A stretch of DNA of 64,000 nucleotides from Halomonas sp. LR3S48 (GCF_025725665.1 NZ_CP107009.1:2666001-2730000); one strand, 5' to 3'; shown: positions 47,880 through 57,611, numbered from the stretch's first letter. Program-made: numbers and translations. Notes: generated by a model not told the origin, from the sequence alone.

Positions 47880-49082
47880 ATGCCTGAGCAAAGGGACCAC
47901 GATCCTTTCACCGTCGCTCTGCATCCGATTCACGATGCCAGCCATCACCATGTGGCGGATCGCCTGGTCTACACCCGGCACACCGACACCGAAACCGAGG
48001 ACGTCATGGCCGCCACGGCCAGGGCGCTGGCCAGCGCCGTCTATGAACTCGGCGATGGCGGCCTGCTGGGCGACAGGACACTGTTCCTCGACCTGCCACT
48101 GGAGTGGCTCGATCGTCCCGAACTGCTGCCGACGCCGGCACCGCGCCTGGCACTTGGCATTGCCGAAGTGTACACGGTCGATGCCGAGCTGCTCGCTCGC
48201 CTGGACGACATCCGCGAGCGCGGCTACCGGGTCATCGTATCGACCCGCCTGCTGAAGCAGGACCTGGAGGCGATGCTCGATCGCTGCGACATCATCATGC
48301 TCACCTCACCACAGGATCTCGACGACGAGACGCTGGAACGGCTTCCCGCACGCAACGTCAAGCTACTGGTCGAGAACCTCGACAGCCGGGAAGAGCTGGA
48401 GCGCTACCAGGCGCTGGGCTGCGACTACTACCATGGGCACTATCTCGCCAAACCCAGCTTCATCGCATCGGCCCCGCGAGGTCGCCACGGTAACCGTGCT
48501 GCCCAGATCCGCCTGATCCGCGCCCTCTACGAGGACAACAACGATCTCAACCGGCTCCATGAGCTGGTGGTGCAAGTGCCACACCTGCACGTGGCCATCC
48601 TGCGCCGGGCCAACTCGAGCTATTTCCACCGCGGCGGCAAGGAGGTCGACCTGCATCGCGCGGTACAGCTCCTGGGGCTCATCGAGCTTCGCCGGCTGAT
48701 CCTGACCCTGACACTCGCCAGCCTGCAACCCTCGTCGCGCATCGTGCTGCGCATGGCGTTGATCCGTGCCTTCATGTGCCGCAACCTGACGGCTCCCTTC
48801 CCCTCCCTCGACCCCGAGGATGCCTTCACCACCGGCCTGTTCTCGATGATGGATGCCCTGCTGGAGGAGGACCGCCAGACCCTGCTCGAACACCTGCCAT
48901 TGGGGCAGCCGATCATCGATGCCCTCAAGCACCGCTCAGGCCCCCTGGGTGCCGTGCTGACCCTGTGCGAGAACCATGAGCGGCAGGTCGAAGAAGCCAT
49001 CGACGACGTGCCTGCCGATCGGCTCCACAACTGCTACATGAATGCCCTCGGGAGCACCAAGTCCCTGATGGAAAATCTTTAA
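47880..49082 (+). CDS. YuxH-like protein: degenerate EAL plus HDOD domain
   Basis: A 400-residue protein. The N-terminal half aligns with an EAL fold, but the catalytic EAL motif is replaced (DRLVYTRH), so it is probably not an enzyme. The C-terminal half is an HDOD domain (QIRLIRALYEDNNDLNRLHELVVQ onward) used in signalling. It is 83 bases downstream of the EAL gene and probably cotranscribed from the sigma-28 promoter. Its stop codon overlaps that of the convergent fliA gene (49079-49082). Confidence 0.88.
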   Translation: MPEQRDHDPFTVALHPIHDASHHHVADRLVYTRHTDTETEDVMAATARALASAVYELGDGGLLGDRTLFLDLPLEWLDRPELLPTPAPRLALGIAEVYTVDAELLARLDDIRERGYRVIVSTRLLKQDLEAMLDRCDIIMLTSPQDLDDETLERLPARNVKLLVENLDSREELERYQALGCDYYHGHYLAKPSFIASAPRGRHGNRAAQIRLIRALYEDNNDLNRLHELVVQVPHLHVAILRRANSSYFHRGGKEVDLHRAVQLLGLIELRRLILTLTLASLQPSSRIVLRMALIRAFMCRNLTAPFPSLDPEDAFTTGLFSMMDALLEEDRQTLLEHLPLGQPIIDALKHRSGPLGAVLTLCENHERQVEEAIDDVPADRLHNCYMNALGSTKSLMENL

Positions 49083-49783
49083 GCGTGCTCGGTCAGGCGC
49101 GCCCTGAGCCGGCTCACCGCCTGACTGTGCAGCTGGCAGACCCGTGATTCGGTCACGCCGAGCACGACGCCGATCTCCTTGAGGTTGAGTTCCTCCTGGT
49201 AGTACAGCGCCATCAGCAACTTCTCACGCTCGGGCAACGCCTCGATGCCTTCGGCCAGACGCTGGCGCTTCTCTTCGTCAATGAGCATACGGTAGGGAGT
49301 GTCGATCGAGGCATCCTCGATCCCGGGCTCGACACCCTCGGCCATCAGCGCCTCGAAGGGGAGCAGATGCCCGCTGTTGGTATCGTTGAGCAATTGCCGA
49401 TACTCCTCCAACCCCATGTCGAGTTCGGCGGCGATCTCTGTCTCCTCGGCCGAGCGCCCCAGCGTCTGTTCCAGGCGCCGCACCGCCTCGTCGACCGCCC
49501 GTGCGTTGCGCCTGACGCTGCGCGGCAGCCAGTCGCGGCTGCGTAACTCGTCGAGCATGGCACCGCGTATACGCTGGCTGGCGAAGGTGGCAAAACTGGC
49601 GCCCTGGGTCGAATCGAAGCGGCCCATGGCCTCGAGCAGCCCCACCATGCCGGCCTGAATCAGGTCGTCGAGTTCGATGCTTGCCGGCAGCCGAACCTGC
49701 ATGGACAGTGCCTGCCGCCTCACCAGCGGCAGGTACTCGTCCAGCAGGTCTGCTTGTTCAATCTTGCCTCGTGCTGTGTACAT
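49079..49783 (-). CDS. fliA: Flagellar sigma factor FliA (sigma-28)
   Basis: A 234-residue sigma factor. Region 2 is LVRRQALSMQVRLPASIELDDLIQ with GMVGLLEA and ASQRIRGAMLDELR. Region 3 lies in the middle, and region 4 has the helix-turn-helix LKEIGVVLGVTESRVCQLHSQAV. It is the last gene of the flhBAF-flhG'-flhE cluster. Five promoters with its consensus occur in this window. Confidence 0.97.
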   Translation of the reverse strand: MYTARGKIEQADLLDEYLPLVRRQALSMQVRLPASIELDDLIQAGMVGLLEAMGRFDSTQGASFATFASQRIRGAMLDELRSRDWLPRSVRRNARAVDEAVRRLEQTLGRSAEETEIAAELDMGLEEYRQLLNDTNSGHLLPFEALMAEGVEPGIEDASIDTPYRMLIDEEKRQRLAEGIEALPEREKLLMALYYQEELNLKEIGVVLGVTESRVCQLHSQAVSRLRARLTEHA

Positions 49784-49839
49784 GCGCTTGCTCTCACGGC
49801 TAACAATCCCCCGGGCGTCGACTCGAACGCTCGATGGGC

Positions 49840-50262
49840 TCAGGGACGTTGCAGATGCTCATGGTCGACGATCACCTGCAGCCCTTGCAGGGTCGTGGCA
49901 CGCTGCCGGCGATCCTGCAGTGAAAACTGGAAATACAGTGGCGTATCGGCCGGCAGGCCCGCCATGACATCGGTTTGCCCACGTGGCCCCGGTAGCGGTA
50001 TGCAGCCCCCCGGGTGGCACAACCAGGCATTCACCTCACTGCCGGCTGGTGGCTGATACTGCCAGCCAACCCGTCGCATCACCTGGCCGCGCGCCAGTTC
50101 AGGCGAGGGTGGCAGCAAGGCAGCGGATGAACTCGGGCGGTCGTCCATGGTCACCAGCAGCGAAGGAGCGCTGGCGACCCAACTGCCGGCGGCATGAGCG
50201 ATACCCATCCACACGGCACAGAGTGCGACACCCGCAAGCCAAGGCCCCGTACGACGTATCAT
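49840..50262 (-). CDS. flhE: Flagellar protein FlhE
   Basis: A 140-residue periplasmic protein. A signal peptide with a cleavage near AHA-AG is followed by a chain resembling E. coli FlhE: WQYQPPAGSEVNAWLCHPGGCIPL and a GLPADTPLYFQF segment. FlhE guards proton leakage through the flagellar export apparatus in enterobacteria. It overlaps the upstream gene by ATGA and sits 56 bases before fliA. Confidence 0.8.
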   Translation of the reverse strand: MIRRTGPWLAGVALCAVWMGIAHAAGSWVASAPSLLVTMDDRPSSSAALLPPSPELARGQVMRRVGWQYQPPAGSEVNAWLCHPGGCIPLPGPRGQTDVMAGLPADTPLYFQFSLQDRRQRATTLQGLQVIVDHEHLQRP

Positions 50263-50849
50263 CTCGCCAATACCAGCAGTTCGATGCCGAAATAAGCGTC
50301 CGCCACATACTGTAGATTGGCCAATAGACCCTGCCGCCCCACCCCCGGCGGATGTACGGCGATCAAACGCTGCGGGCCGCCCTGTTCGGAGATCTGCCTG
50401 AGCATGCGATAGCCGCGGCGAAACGCCTCCAGATCGTCATCCACCCACAGCGCCCAGTGCGATTGCTGTGTCACCAGCAGTGGCAAGTGCGGACTGTCGA
50501 TGGGCAACGCCACGATGCGCCAGGACCGCGGATCGCCTATCCAGCGCCGCCCCTCCCCGGCCCAACTTTCCAGTAGTTCGCTCACCCTGGTGGTGTGCCG
50601 TTCGGCGGTGCCCGGCAGGCCCAGCACCATCAACGTCACTGGCTGAGCACTGCCCGCCTTGCGCGGCGGCGTCACGGCGGCACTCGTTGATGCCGGCTTG
50701 GCCGATGGCCGGGGGGCAGCCTGCGATCTTGCCTCACTGCTGCCTCCGCCAGCAGCCAGCTCGACCAGCATCTCGGCCACATGTGCCGGGCAATCCTGCG
50801 ATTCACCGTTCGCCCATTGGCGCAGCCCTGCGGCCTGGTCCCATCCCAT
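50259..50849 (-). CDS. FlhG-like protein lacking the ATPase P-loop
   Basis: A 196-residue protein in the place where flhG normally follows flhF. It starts MGWDQAAGLRQW, matching the DQAxxLR motif that in Bacillus/Geobacillus FlhG activates the FlhF GTPase. A Pro/Ala/Ser linker (about residues 36-68) follows. The rest has the hydrophobic pattern of the MinD fold (VTLMVLGLPG..., a DDDLEAFRRGYRMLRQ segment, and a C-terminal GLLANLQYVADAYFGIELLVL) but no deviant Walker A lysine, so it should not hydrolyse ATP. It abuts flhF exactly and overlaps flhE. The motif is plain; the fold assignment is inference. Confidence 0.6.
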   Translation of the reverse strand: MGWDQAAGLRQWANGESQDCPAHVAEMLVELAAGGGSSEARSQAAPRPSAKPASTSAAVTPPRKAGSAQPVTLMVLGLPGTAERHTTRVSELLESWAGEGRRWIGDPRSWRIVALPIDSPHLPLLVTQQSHWALWVDDDLEAFRRGYRMLRQISEQGGPQRLIAVHPPGVGRQGLLANLQYVADAYFGIELLVLAR

Positions 50850-53066
50850 CTAACCTGTCTCCCTTTCACCGAGACCAAGGTGGCGAATGGCATCGCGCAC
50901 CATGAAAAGTTGTACCAACGACTCGAGCAGCGCAACGTCGCGGCGTCGGCGACGCCCACCGCCAAGCCCCAGCAGCTCCGCCCGTAGATCCATCGCCGCC
51001 TCGTCCTCGGCAAGGTCCAGGTGAGCCGCCACCGTCGCCAGACCACTGGCCATCAACAGACGCTGACCGGCACGTAGTTCCCCTAGCTCGGCCGGGTCCA
51101 GGCGCTGCCAGGCACGGCGGGCAAGCTGCGGCAGAACGTCGCCCTGCAACAGTGTGAGCAACAGTGGCTTGGGCTCGCGCCCCAGCCGCGCCGGGGTTAT
51201 CCAATAGCGCTTGCCAAGGACCTTGCCACTCTCCTCATCACGAACCTCACCGAGCCAGGCCCGCGCACTCAGGCTTTGCTGGTCGCGCCGGCCACCCTTG
51301 AAGACCGCCTCGACGGGCAGGGTAGAGAGGCCGAGACGTCCCGGTGCACCGCGGAAACGGCAGCGCACTTCACCCATGGCTTCGCCCGTACCTTCGAGCG
51401 ACGCCAGGGTGCGCCGTTCGCCGGAGTAGTCGACACGCTGGCTTCCGCGCACCTGGCTGCACCAACTCATCTCCTGACGCTCCAACCACTCTCCCGCTTC
51501 GCCATCGGGCAGCCCGTTCAGCAGATGTACGCCGATATCGTGCCGCTCCAGCGCCGCCGCCAGACGCCCCTGCTGTCCCGCTACCTGGCGATGCTGCAAT
51601 AGCGGCAGCGCCAGCCAGGTGCCCTCGGAGCTGAGTGCCACGTCGGGCATCGACCAGTTCTCGCCCGGCACACGGCGGCGTTCGCTCCACATCATGCCCA
51701 GCGCCTGGTCGGAACGGGGATAGTCTGCCAGCAACTGCTCCAGGCGCTGCTGCTGGACGGTTGAAGGTAACCCCAGCAGGTTCCACACCTCTTCGAGGCG
51801 CTCGAAGCCGGGCAGGCGCTGGCGCAGCGCCTGCAACACGACGGCCAGGCGGCGCCCTTGGCCCAGCAGGTTGCCGGAACTTCGGGCGGCAGGCTCCACG
51901 GCCTGTCGCGCCGGCCTTGCCAGCGGTGTGCGATCGGCCAATGCCTGTCCGATCAGGGTATCGGGCTCGGCGAGCGCCATGTCCTCCGGCACACGCTGGC
52001 CATGCGAGACGAACAGCAGACGAAGCCCGTGGCGCATGACGATGTCGAGCACGGGCGCCAACCGCCCTGCTTCGTCCTGCTTGGTGATGATGCAGTCGCA
52101 CAACTCGCCACCGGCCGCCTGGGCCGCCTGGCGATAGCGCACCACCACCTCCTCGAGGGTCTCGGGTTGGCTGGCGGCATTGAGCAGCAGCACCAGGCGC
52201 ACCGGGGAATCGCCGCCGTGCAGATGACTGACCTGTTCGATCACGCGGTGATCGCGCTGGCTCATGCCAACCGTATCGATGATGATCCAGGACTTGCCCT
52301 TCACACGCTCCAGCAGATCCGATACCGGTTGGTCGGCGTTGAGCGCGTACATCGGCACGTCAAGCAGCCGCGAATAGATGCGCAGCTGCTCATGAGCGCC
52401 GATACGGAAGCTGTCGGTGGTCACCAGCGCCACAGGACGCGTGCCGTGACGCATGACATAACGCGCCGCCAGCTTGGCCGTGGTGGTGGTCTTGCCCACC
52501 CCGGTGGGACCGATCAGCGCCACGATACCGGTACGGTCCATGAAGGCGGCTTCGTCGTCCAGGCCGCTCAAGCGCTTGGCCAACTGGCGCGCCAGCCAGG
52601 CCAATGCACGCTCATCCAGCGCGCCTGCGACCGCCAACTCTTCGGGCAGGGCCGACACCACCTCTTCGGCCAACGCCTGGCCGAAACCGGCCTCCAGCAT
52701 CGTCCGCACGAGCTGCTCGCCGAGCGAATCGGCCGATTCCGGCTGGCCACGCTCGCGGGAAAGCAGGGCACGCATGTCGCGCATCTCTTCGAGCAGCCTT
52801 GCACTCATGGCCTCGAAGGCCTGGGCCGGGTCCGGCCCCACTGGCGTGGCCGGCGTGGTTGCCGGGCGGCCCGACTCGGCGGATGGCGGCGTGACGCTGC
52901 CGATACTGGCATCACCGTCGGTCGCCGCCGACTCGGCCATGGCCAGGATTTCGACACCCTGCTCGGTGTGTCGGTTGGCCAGTATCAGGGCCTCATCGCC
53001 AAGTGCAGCACGCACCTGGCGCATGGCCTCGCGACTGTTGGCGCCCAAGAAACGCATGACACTCAT
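50850..53066 (-). CDS. flhF: FlhF signal-recognition GTPase with long C-terminal extension
   Basis: A 738-residue protein; the family usually has about 400-480. The N-terminal B domain (MRFLGANSREAMRQVRAAL) and a disordered linker lead to the NG domain: P-loop GPTGVGKTTTTAKL near residue 188, TDSFRIGAHEQLRI, IIDTVGMSQRD, and TKQDEAG near 329. The GTPase ends near residue 380. The remaining 350 residues match no family I know; they are mixed alpha/beta with many Arg and Gln, and they end in a helical stretch. FlhF places flagella in polar flagellates. The gene starts 3 bases after flhA and touches the FlhG-like gene. Confidence 0.93.
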   Translation of the reverse strand: MSVMRFLGANSREAMRQVRAALGDEALILANRHTEQGVEILAMAESAATDGDASIGSVTPPSAESGRPATTPATPVGPDPAQAFEAMSARLLEEMRDMRALLSRERGQPESADSLGEQLVRTMLEAGFGQALAEEVVSALPEELAVAGALDERALAWLARQLAKRLSGLDDEAAFMDRTGIVALIGPTGVGKTTTTAKLAARYVMRHGTRPVALVTTDSFRIGAHEQLRIYSRLLDVPMYALNADQPVSDLLERVKGKSWIIIDTVGMSQRDHRVIEQVSHLHGGDSPVRLVLLLNAASQPETLEEVVVRYRQAAQAAGGELCDCIITKQDEAGRLAPVLDIVMRHGLRLLFVSHGQRVPEDMALAEPDTLIGQALADRTPLARPARQAVEPAARSSGNLLGQGRRLAVVLQALRQRLPGFERLEEVWNLLGLPSTVQQQRLEQLLADYPRSDQALGMMWSERRRVPGENWSMPDVALSSEGTWLALPLLQHRQVAGQQGRLAAALERHDIGVHLLNGLPDGEAGEWLERQEMSWCSQVRGSQRVDYSGERRTLASLEGTGEAMGEVRCRFRGAPGRLGLSTLPVEAVFKGGRRDQQSLSARAWLGEVRDEESGKVLGKRYWITPARLGREPKPLLLTLLQGDVLPQLARRAWQRLDPAELGELRAGQRLLMASGLATVAAHLDLAEDEAAMDLRAELLGLGGGRRRRRDVALLESLVQLFMVRDAIRHLGLGERETG

Positions 53067-53069
53067 CGC

Positions 53070-55151
53070 TTATCGACCTCCCACCAGCGTCACGATGCGC
53101 AGGGTGCGATCATCGGGAATTTCCGCCTGCGACATGACCACAAGGTGGCGCATGCGCCGGCGCAGGAAGCGGGCCAGCAACGGTCGCAGGCTATGCTGCA
53201 CGACCAGCACCGCTGGCTCGCCGCTCGCCTCGTGGCGCTCGACGGCCTGTTCGGTTTGACTCATCAAGGTCTCCGCCAGTCCGGGCTCGAGCGACCCATT
53301 GCCGTTCATCGCCTGCATCAGGACCTGCTCGAGCTGGGCATCCAGGCCTATCACGTTCAGCGTATCGCGTCCGGGGAACCACTGCTGAGTAATCGCCCGC
53401 CCCAGCATGATCCGCACCAATGCCGTCAGCTCGTTGGTGTCCTGCTGCTGAGGCGCGTACTCCGCCAGGGTATCCAAGATGGTACGCATGTCGCGAATGG
53501 AGACGTCTTCGTCGAGCAGATTCTGCAGGATACGCTGCAGCACGGTCAGGCTGATGGCCTTGGGAACCACGTCCTCGACCAGCGACTTCTGCTCCTCGCC
53601 CAACTTGTCGAGCAGCTTCTGGACCTCCTGTCGCCCCAGCATTTCGGACGCATGGCGATGCAGCAAGTGGTTGAGGTGGGTGGCGATCACGGTACCGGCA
53701 TCGACCACGGTATAACCGTAGACTTGAGCGTGTTCGCGCTGGCCGCCGTCGATCCAGACGGCCGGCAGGCCGAAGGCGGGGTCGGTGGTCGGCGTGCCTT
53801 GCAACTGGCCGGTAACCTGCCCAGGGTCGATGGCAAGCCACTGTCCGGGGAAGGCCTCGGCGCGGCCGATTTCCGCCCCTTTCAGGGTAATCACGTAGGT
53901 GTTGGCACCCAATTCAAGGTTGTCGCGTATATGCACCACGGCGGGAAGGAAGCCGACCTCCTGGGCGAACTTCTTGCGCACGCTCTTTATGCGGCCCAGC
54001 AATTCACCGTCCTGACGCTGGTCGACCAGCGGAATGAGACGATGCCCGACTTCGAGACCCAGGGTATCCACCAGTTGGACGTCTTCCCAACTGGCTTCGG
54101 GCGCTTCGGGTGGTGGTGGCGGTTCGGTGTGAAGCTCCTCCTCCACCAGGCGCTGCTCACGCTGCCGCGTGAGCATCCAGGCCAGGCCGGCCAAGAGGCC
54201 GGTAAAGAGCAGGAACACCATGTTGGGCATGCCCGGCACCAGGCCCAGCAGGCCCATGACCAGCGCCGCCAGCACCATTACCTGGGGATTGACGAACAGC
54301 TGACCGATCATCTGCTGGCCGACGTCCTGCTCGGTATTGACACGCGACACGGTCACGCCAGCGGCGGTGGAAATGACCAGGGCGGGAATCTGGGCCACCA
54401 GGCCATCACCGATGGTCATCAAGGTATAGGTCCTGGCGGCATCGCCGAAGCCCATGCCGTGCTGAAGCATGCCGATCAGGAGACCGCCGATGACGTTGAC
54501 CACCATGATCACCAGGCCGGCCATGGCATCGCCGCGCACGAACTTGCTGGCACCGTCCATGGAGCCATAGAAATCGGCCTCCTGGGCAACCTCGGAACGA
54601 CGCTTGCGGGCGTCCTCCTCGCCAATGAGGCCGGCATTGAGGTCGGCGTCGATGGCCATCTGCTTACCCGGCATGGCATCGAGCATGAAGCGCGCCCCCA
54701 CCTCGGCGATGCGTCCCGCGCCCTTGGTGATGACCATGAAATTGATGATGACGAGAATCAGGAACACCACCAGACCGACGGCGAAGTTGCCGCCGATGAG
54801 AAACTCGCCGAACGCCTCGATGACCTTACCGGCCGAATCTCCGCCCTGGTGCCCTTCCATCAGGATGACCCGGGTGGAGGCCACGTTGAGCGACAGGCGC
54901 AGCAGCGTGGTGAACAGCAGCACTGCCGGAAACGCGGCGAAATCCAGCGGCTTCTGGGTAAACATGCTGACCAGCAGCACCATCACCGCCAAGGCGATGT
55001 TGAAGGTGAAGAGCAGGTCGAGTGCGAACGGCGGCAGCGGCACGATCATCATGCCGAGGATCATGATGATCAGGATCGGGCCGGCCAGCAGCTTCATGCG
55101 TACGTCGCCCATCCAGTCGCGGCGCCCGATGATATGGCTGAGTGACTTCAT
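53070..55151 (-). CDS. flhA: Flagellar export gate protein FlhA
   Basis: A 693-residue protein of the type III export apparatus (E. coli 692). Eight hydrophobic segments in the first 330 residues include the FHIPEP signature RLSLNVASTRVIL. The cytoplasmic half binds export chaperones. It overlaps flhB by ATGA. Confidence 0.98.
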   Translation of the reverse strand: MKSLSHIIGRRDWMGDVRMKLLAGPILIIMILGMMIVPLPPFALDLLFTFNIALAVMVLLVSMFTQKPLDFAAFPAVLLFTTLLRLSLNVASTRVILMEGHQGGDSAGKVIEAFGEFLIGGNFAVGLVVFLILVIINFMVITKGAGRIAEVGARFMLDAMPGKQMAIDADLNAGLIGEEDARKRRSEVAQEADFYGSMDGASKFVRGDAMAGLVIMVVNVIGGLLIGMLQHGMGFGDAARTYTLMTIGDGLVAQIPALVISTAAGVTVSRVNTEQDVGQQMIGQLFVNPQVMVLAALVMGLLGLVPGMPNMVFLLFTGLLAGLAWMLTRQREQRLVEEELHTEPPPPPEAPEASWEDVQLVDTLGLEVGHRLIPLVDQRQDGELLGRIKSVRKKFAQEVGFLPAVVHIRDNLELGANTYVITLKGAEIGRAEAFPGQWLAIDPGQVTGQLQGTPTTDPAFGLPAVWIDGGQREHAQVYGYTVVDAGTVIATHLNHLLHRHASEMLGRQEVQKLLDKLGEEQKSLVEDVVPKAISLTVLQRILQNLLDEDVSIRDMRTILDTLAEYAPQQQDTNELTALVRIMLGRAITQQWFPGRDTLNVIGLDAQLEQVLMQAMNGNGSLEPGLAETLMSQTEQAVERHEASGEPAVLVVQHSLRPLLARFLRRRMRHLVVMSQAEIPDDRTLRIVTLVGGR

Positions 55152-56344
55152 CGACGCTCTCCGCCGGGCCCGGCGGTATCCTGGTCAGCGTCGCCAGCGA
55201 CCGCGTCGGCGGCTGGCACTTCCAGGTTTTCCGGTATGGGCAAATTCTCTGGTGTAGGCGGCACCTCTCCCCCCTCTCGTGACACGTGCTTGAGACGGAA
55301 GGCCCAGGCCAGGACTTCCGCTACGGCGGTATACAGGTCAAACGGAATCTCATGCTCGAGATCGACGTGGTGATACAGGGCACGAGCCAGCGGCGGGGCC
55401 TGCAGAAGCGGCACACCCGCTTCCTCGGCGAGTTCGCGGATACGCGCCGCCACCCTGTCGGCGCCCTTGGCTACTACCCTCGGCGCCCCCATGCCCTTCT
55501 CATCATACTGTAGCGCTACTGCATAGTGCGTCGGGTTGGTGATGATGACATCCGCCTCGGGCACCTTGCTCATCATGCGACCGCGCGCCATTGCCTGTTG
55601 CTGGGAGCGGATCCGTGCCTTGAGGTGCGGATCGCCCTCGGACTCCTTGTGCTCGCGCTTGATCTCGTCCTTCGACATGCGCAACTTCTTGGCATGGTTC
55701 CAAAGCTGGTAGGGCACGTCGATCAGTATCACCACCAGCAGCGTCAGCACCATCAAGCCGCAGGCCTCGGCCGCCATCATCAGCGCTCGGGCCAACGCCT
55801 GGGTCGTCGGTTGATCCAACAGCGACAGGTACTCCCCGCGCTTGAAATAGAGATACGCCATGCCGACCCCACCGATGAGCACCGACTTGGCCACCGCCTT
55901 GAACAGTTCGACCAGTGCCTGGGTACCGAACATGCGCTTCAGACCCTTGAAAGGGTTGAGCTTCGACATCTGGGGCTTGAGCGATTTGGCCGAAATCAGC
56001 CAGCCCCCCAGCAGCGCCGGCGCCACCAACGCCACTAACGTCAGCAACAGGAACAGCGGCATCATGGACACCAGCGTACGGCTGCCCAGGTCGAGCACGT
56101 TGCTCAGCATGGGACCGGTTTCGAAGGCTTGACGACGCTCGAACAGGAAGGCCTGCTCCATCACCAGCCCGAGCTGATCGTAGAGCATCGCTCCCATCGA
56201 CCACATACCCACCACGCCGCCCAACAGCAGCATGAAGGTGGTCAATTCCCGGGAACGGGCGACCTGGCCGTCCTCGCGCGCCTTCTCCAGGCGTCGAGGC
56301 GTGGCCTCTTCGGTCTTTTCCTGATCACTGCTTTCGTCGGCCAT
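55148..56344 (-). CDS. flhB: Flagellar export switch protein FlhB
   Basis: A 398-residue protein with four spans and a cytoplasmic domain with the self-cleaving NPTH motif (IITNPTHYAVALQY). It switches export specificity from hook to filament. The C-terminal tail after residue 350 is Pro/Glu-rich and a little longer than in E. coli. It is the first gene of flhBAF-flhG'-flhE-fliA. Confidence 0.97.
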   Translation of the reverse strand: MADESSDQEKTEEATPRRLEKAREDGQVARSRELTTFMLLLGGVVGMWSMGAMLYDQLGLVMEQAFLFERRQAFETGPMLSNVLDLGSRTLVSMMPLFLLLTLVALVAPALLGGWLISAKSLKPQMSKLNPFKGLKRMFGTQALVELFKAVAKSVLIGGVGMAYLYFKRGEYLSLLDQPTTQALARALMMAAEACGLMVLTLLVVILIDVPYQLWNHAKKLRMSKDEIKREHKESEGDPHLKARIRSQQQAMARGRMMSKVPEADVIITNPTHYAVALQYDEKGMGAPRVVAKGADRVAARIRELAEEAGVPLLQAPPLARALYHHVDLEHEIPFDLYTAVAEVLAWAFRLKHVSREGGEVPPTPENLPIPENLEVPAADAVAGDADQDTAGPGGERR

Positions 56345-56422
56345 GGCTACCAGACACTCTTCTGCACGGTGGCCATTGTGGCGTCAACGGTGAGGGGGCG
56401 ATACGCCAAAAAGCGCCGATGA

Positions 56423-56443
56423 TCGTGGCCTTATCGGCCACGA
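56423..56443 (-). terminator. Possible terminator of cheYZ
   Basis: An 8-bp stem TCGTGGCC/GGCCACGA with a 5-base loop lies 50 bases after cheZ. On the minus strand a T5 run occurs about 10 bases later. It separates the chemotaxis genes from flhB. Confidence 0.45.
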
Positions 56444-56493
56444 CCCACGACGCGGAAGAGATTGCAGTGAGGAACGCGAAGCGTTAGGAGGGC

Positions 56494-57186
56494 TCAGAAG
56501 CCGAGCTGATCCAGTAGATCGTCGACCTGATCCTGGTTCGTCATGACGTCGGCTCCCGGCTTGATCTGGGGACCGTTGAGCAGGCTTTCCTCGCGACGTC
56601 GCGCTTCTGTCTCCCATTGATCGTTGGCCTTGCGCTGCATGCTCTCGCGGGCCACTTCCTCGGGGACGTTGTCGATCAATACCTGTACCAGCTGGTGCTC
56701 GATCTCGCGGATGACGTCCATCATCTTCTTGATCACCTGCCCCGTCAGATCCTGGAAGTCCTGGGCCATCATGATCTCGAGCAGCTCCTTCTGGGTGGCC
56801 TGGGTCTTGTCGGGCACCTCAGCCAGGTAGGAGCGCGTCTGCTTGACCAGGTCGCGCGCCTCGTCGAGTTCCTTGGGTTCGGCGAACCACTCGGCCCAGC
56901 GCTTGTCCAGCGACTCAGCGCCACTGCTGATCGCGTCCTGCAGCGGCTGGGCACGATCGATGGCGTTGAGGGCACGCTCCGCGGCCTGCTCGGTCATGGT
57001 AGCCACGTAACTCAGCCGATCCCGCGCATCGGGAATCGCCTCGGCCGCCTTCTCGATTTCCTTGTCCAGACCCAACTCGCGCATGCTCTCACGCAGCATG
57101 CGGGTCAACTGTCCGATACGCTGGACCAGTTCCTCGCCGGCGGCACCGGCCGCTTGAGCCTGGCCTGGCTGCTCGTTTGCGCTCAT
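56494..57186 (-). CDS. cheZ: CheY-P phosphatase CheZ
   Basis: A 230-residue helical protein. The catalytic glutamine lies in [20 protein letters not shown]. The C-terminal amphipathic helix [13 protein letters not shown] binds CheY. AAGGAGAG precedes the ATG at 57186; the frame continues to 57225 inside the cheY end. It removes phosphate from CheY-P to end the tumble signal. Confidence 0.95.
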   Translation of the reverse strand: MSANEQPGQAQAAGAAGEELVQRIGQLTRMLRESMRELGLDKEIEKAAEAIPDARDRLSYVATMTEQAAERALNAIDRAQPLQDAISSGAESLDKRWAEWFAEPKELDEARDLVKQTRSYLAEVPDKTQATQKELLEIMMAQDFQDLTGQVIKKMMDVIREIEHQLVQVLIDNVPEEVARESMQRKANDQWETEARRREESLLNGPQIKPGADVMTNQDQVDDLLDQLGF

Positions 57187-57221
57187 TTTGTACTCTCCTT
57201 TCGCAAGCGGGGCTAACAGCG

Positions 57222-57611
57222 TCACTTGCCCAGCTTCTCGAAAATCTTGTTGAGCTTCTCTTCCAGCGTGGCGGCGGTAAACGGCTTCACCACGTAGCCG
57301 CTGGCCCCGGCCTGAGCTGCCGCGATTATGTTCTCCTTCTTCGCCTCGGCGGTCACCATCAGCACCGGCAACTGCTTGAGCGCATCGTCGGCGCGGATCT
57401 GCTTGAGCATCTCCAGGCCATCGAGGTTTGGCATGTTCCAGTCGGACACCACGAACTCGAAGGAGCCCGAGCGCAGCTTGCTCAACGCCTCCTGTCCGTC
57501 TTCGGCTTCTTCGACATTGGTGTAGCCGAGCTCCTTCAACAGGCTCCGAACGATCCGGCGCATGGTCGGAAAGTCATCGACCACCAGAAAGCTCATGTTC
57601 TTGTCAGCCAT
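57222..57611 (-). CDS. cheY: Chemotaxis response regulator CheY
   Basis: A 129-residue receiver domain with [11 protein letters not shown], phospho-aspartate in VVSDWNMP (near residue 57), Thr in [11 protein letters not shown] and Lys in VVKPF. The FPTMRR and [11 protein letters not shown] segments are typical of true CheY. It binds FliM when phosphorylated. It is followed by cheZ. Confidence 0.97.
   Translation of the reverse strand: MADKNMSFLVVDDFPTMRRIVRSLLKELGYTNVEEAEDGQEALSKLRSGSFEFVVSDWNMPNLDGLEMLKQIRADDALKQLPVLMVTAEAKKENIIAAAQAGASGYVVKPFTAATLEEKLNKIFEKLGK

Noticed and set aside
51858..55145. A 1095-codon open frame opposite flhF and flhA
   Set aside because: It lies antisense to two clearly real genes, is rich in His, Gln and Gly, and matches no family; GC-biased third positions create such shadows. 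The same holds for antisense frames at 10114-12000 and 30862-33246.
56431..56438. A perfect GCCGATAA on the minus strand before flhB
   Set aside because: No TAAAG element stands 11 bases upstream, and the site is part of the hairpin after cheZ.
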